Assembly (NCBI GenBank): GCA_029862725.1
Contig: JAOTWT010000154.1
Location: 1 to 6,984, forward strand
Reading direction: 5' to 3'
Length of the DNA stretch: 6,984 nucleotides
Source of the DNA: Acidobacteriota bacterium
GTDB lineage: Bacteria; Acidobacteriota; Blastocatellia; Pyrinomonadales; Pyrinomonadaceae
The notes beneath the pieces are model-generated. The model was not told where the DNA came from. It searched no databases and saw only the letters and a list, made by a program, of their open reading frames with translations. The position numbers and the translations under genes are program-made. Shown here piece by piece: positions 6,661-6,984 of the stretch; the first letter of the stretch is position 1, and each line of letters begins with the position of its first letter.

Positions 6661-6665
6661 CCTCC
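6661..6665 (-). promoter_or_regulatory. Ribosome binding site deciding the start of the 64-residue protein
   Basis: GGAGG on the minus strand, 5 nt before the ATG at 6655. It makes the longer 93-codon reading from 6742 unnecessary. Confidence 0.75.
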
Positions 6666-6713
6666 AAGATAAACGGTGACGCCAACCGAATACAGAAGTT
6701 CAGCTGCGATCTT

Positions 6714-6742
6714 AATTTAACCGCCAGAAAGTCTTCTATCAA
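6714..6742 (-). promoter_or_regulatory. Putative promoter of the 64-residue membrane-protein gene
   Basis: On the minus strand TTGATA (6737-6742, 5 of 6) is followed after 17 nt by TAAATT (6714-6719, 4 of 6). The start site would be near 6707, giving a leader of about 50 nt. The surrounding spacer is AT-rich. Confidence 0.45.
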
Positions 6743-6803
6743 AATTCCGATTCGGGAGAAGTTTACTCTTTTTTGACAAAAAAGTGAAGATTATTTCTTT
6801 TTA

Positions 6804-6984
6804 TTACCTCAGAATCTGGTCGATCGCAGCTGTAACCTGGTCGACCGTAACTTCAATAATACACTTCGGATCGCCGTACACGCTGCATATGTCACCGGGA
6901 CACGGCTGGCACTCAAGCGGGGTAAAAACAACCCTGTGCGGGGCGTCGGTCCATGGACCCCATTGATCTCTGTTGGAAGAGCCA
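6804..6984 (-). CDS. Glycosyltransferase family 9 (heptosyltransferase-type), C-terminal fragment
   Basis: The last 59 codons of a gene that enters from the right edge and ends with two consecutive TAA codons (6804-6806, 6801-6803). The visible residues contain WGPWTDAPHRVV, then LECQPCPGDICSVYGDPKC and a closing helix VTVDQVTAAIDQILR. The order GP-W, a variable HRVV strand, Cys-rich CxPC...C...C and a final VxxVxxAIxxIL helix is typical of the end of GT9 proteins such as the ADP-heptose:LPS heptosyltransferases, which add a sugar to lipopolysaccharide core or other surface glycans at the cytoplasmic face of the inner membrane. The nucleotide-sugar binding part is outside the window, so donor and acceptor cannot be told. 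No convincing terminator follows. Confidence 0.8.
   Translation of the reverse strand, partial: GSSNRDQWGPWTDAPHRVVFTPLECQPCPGDICSVYGDPKCIIEVTVDQVTAAIDQILR

Noticed and set aside
6656..6742. Longer 93-residue reading of the small membrane protein from a TTG at 6742
   Set aside because: The TTG lies in the predicted -35 box, and the added 29 residues precede a much better GGAGG-supported ATG.
6768..6784. CTTTTTTG / CAAAAAAG inverted repeat as a terminator after the GT9 gene
   Set aside because: Only one base separates the arms and the stem is nearly all A-T, so a stable RNA hairpin followed by a T-tract is not formed.

Overview
The window reads as ordinary chromosomal DNA from a Gram-negative-type bacterium with moderate G+C. 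The likely source is an Acidobacteriota member (Blastocatellia-like). That assignment rests on how the proteins look (an Nfu-type Fe-S protein with an NFU1-like N-domain, a GAF protein with a long acidic linker, a GT9 glycosyltransferase), not on any marker gene, so it is tentative. All six genes I can support lie on the minus strand. No tRNA, rRNA, CRISPR array, insertion sequence or phage gene was seen.

Layout in the direction of transcription (right to left): (1) 6804-6984, the C-terminal 59 codons of a GT9 (heptosyltransferase-type) glycosyltransferase; (2) 6461-6655, a 64-residue protein with two membrane helices, own promoter and strong ribosome binding site; (3) 6249-6460, a gene-free spacer with three potential RNA hairpins, one of which could form a pseudoknot; (4) 4452-6248, a 598-residue SLC13/DASS-type permease with two cytoplasmic RCK_C (TrkA-C) domains; (5) 4202-4451, a spacer with a degenerate 7-bp tandem repeat and the promoter of the next gene; (6) 3635-4201, nfu, an iron-sulfur cluster carrier; (7) 3377-3634, a spacer with a good sigma70-type promoter and an inverted repeat; (8) 1301-3376, a 691-residue coiled-coil/GAF protein with an almost Lys/Arg-free acidic linker and a helical C-terminal module, closed by a strong intrinsic terminator at 1245-1279; (9) 1-1110, the N-terminal 370 codons of an exported TPR-type helical-repeat protein, running off the left edge.

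Spacers are about 150-260 bp and most genes have their own promoter-like sequence, so this looks like a row of separately transcribed genes, not one operon. I see no shared pathway: envelope glycan synthesis, anion transport, Fe-S cluster delivery, an intracellular sensor or scaffold, and an envelope TPR protein. No defence or mobile system is evident. The features most worth a second look are the 691-residue protein, the structured spacer before the permease, a 15-nt identical core in two promoters, and the heptad repeat.
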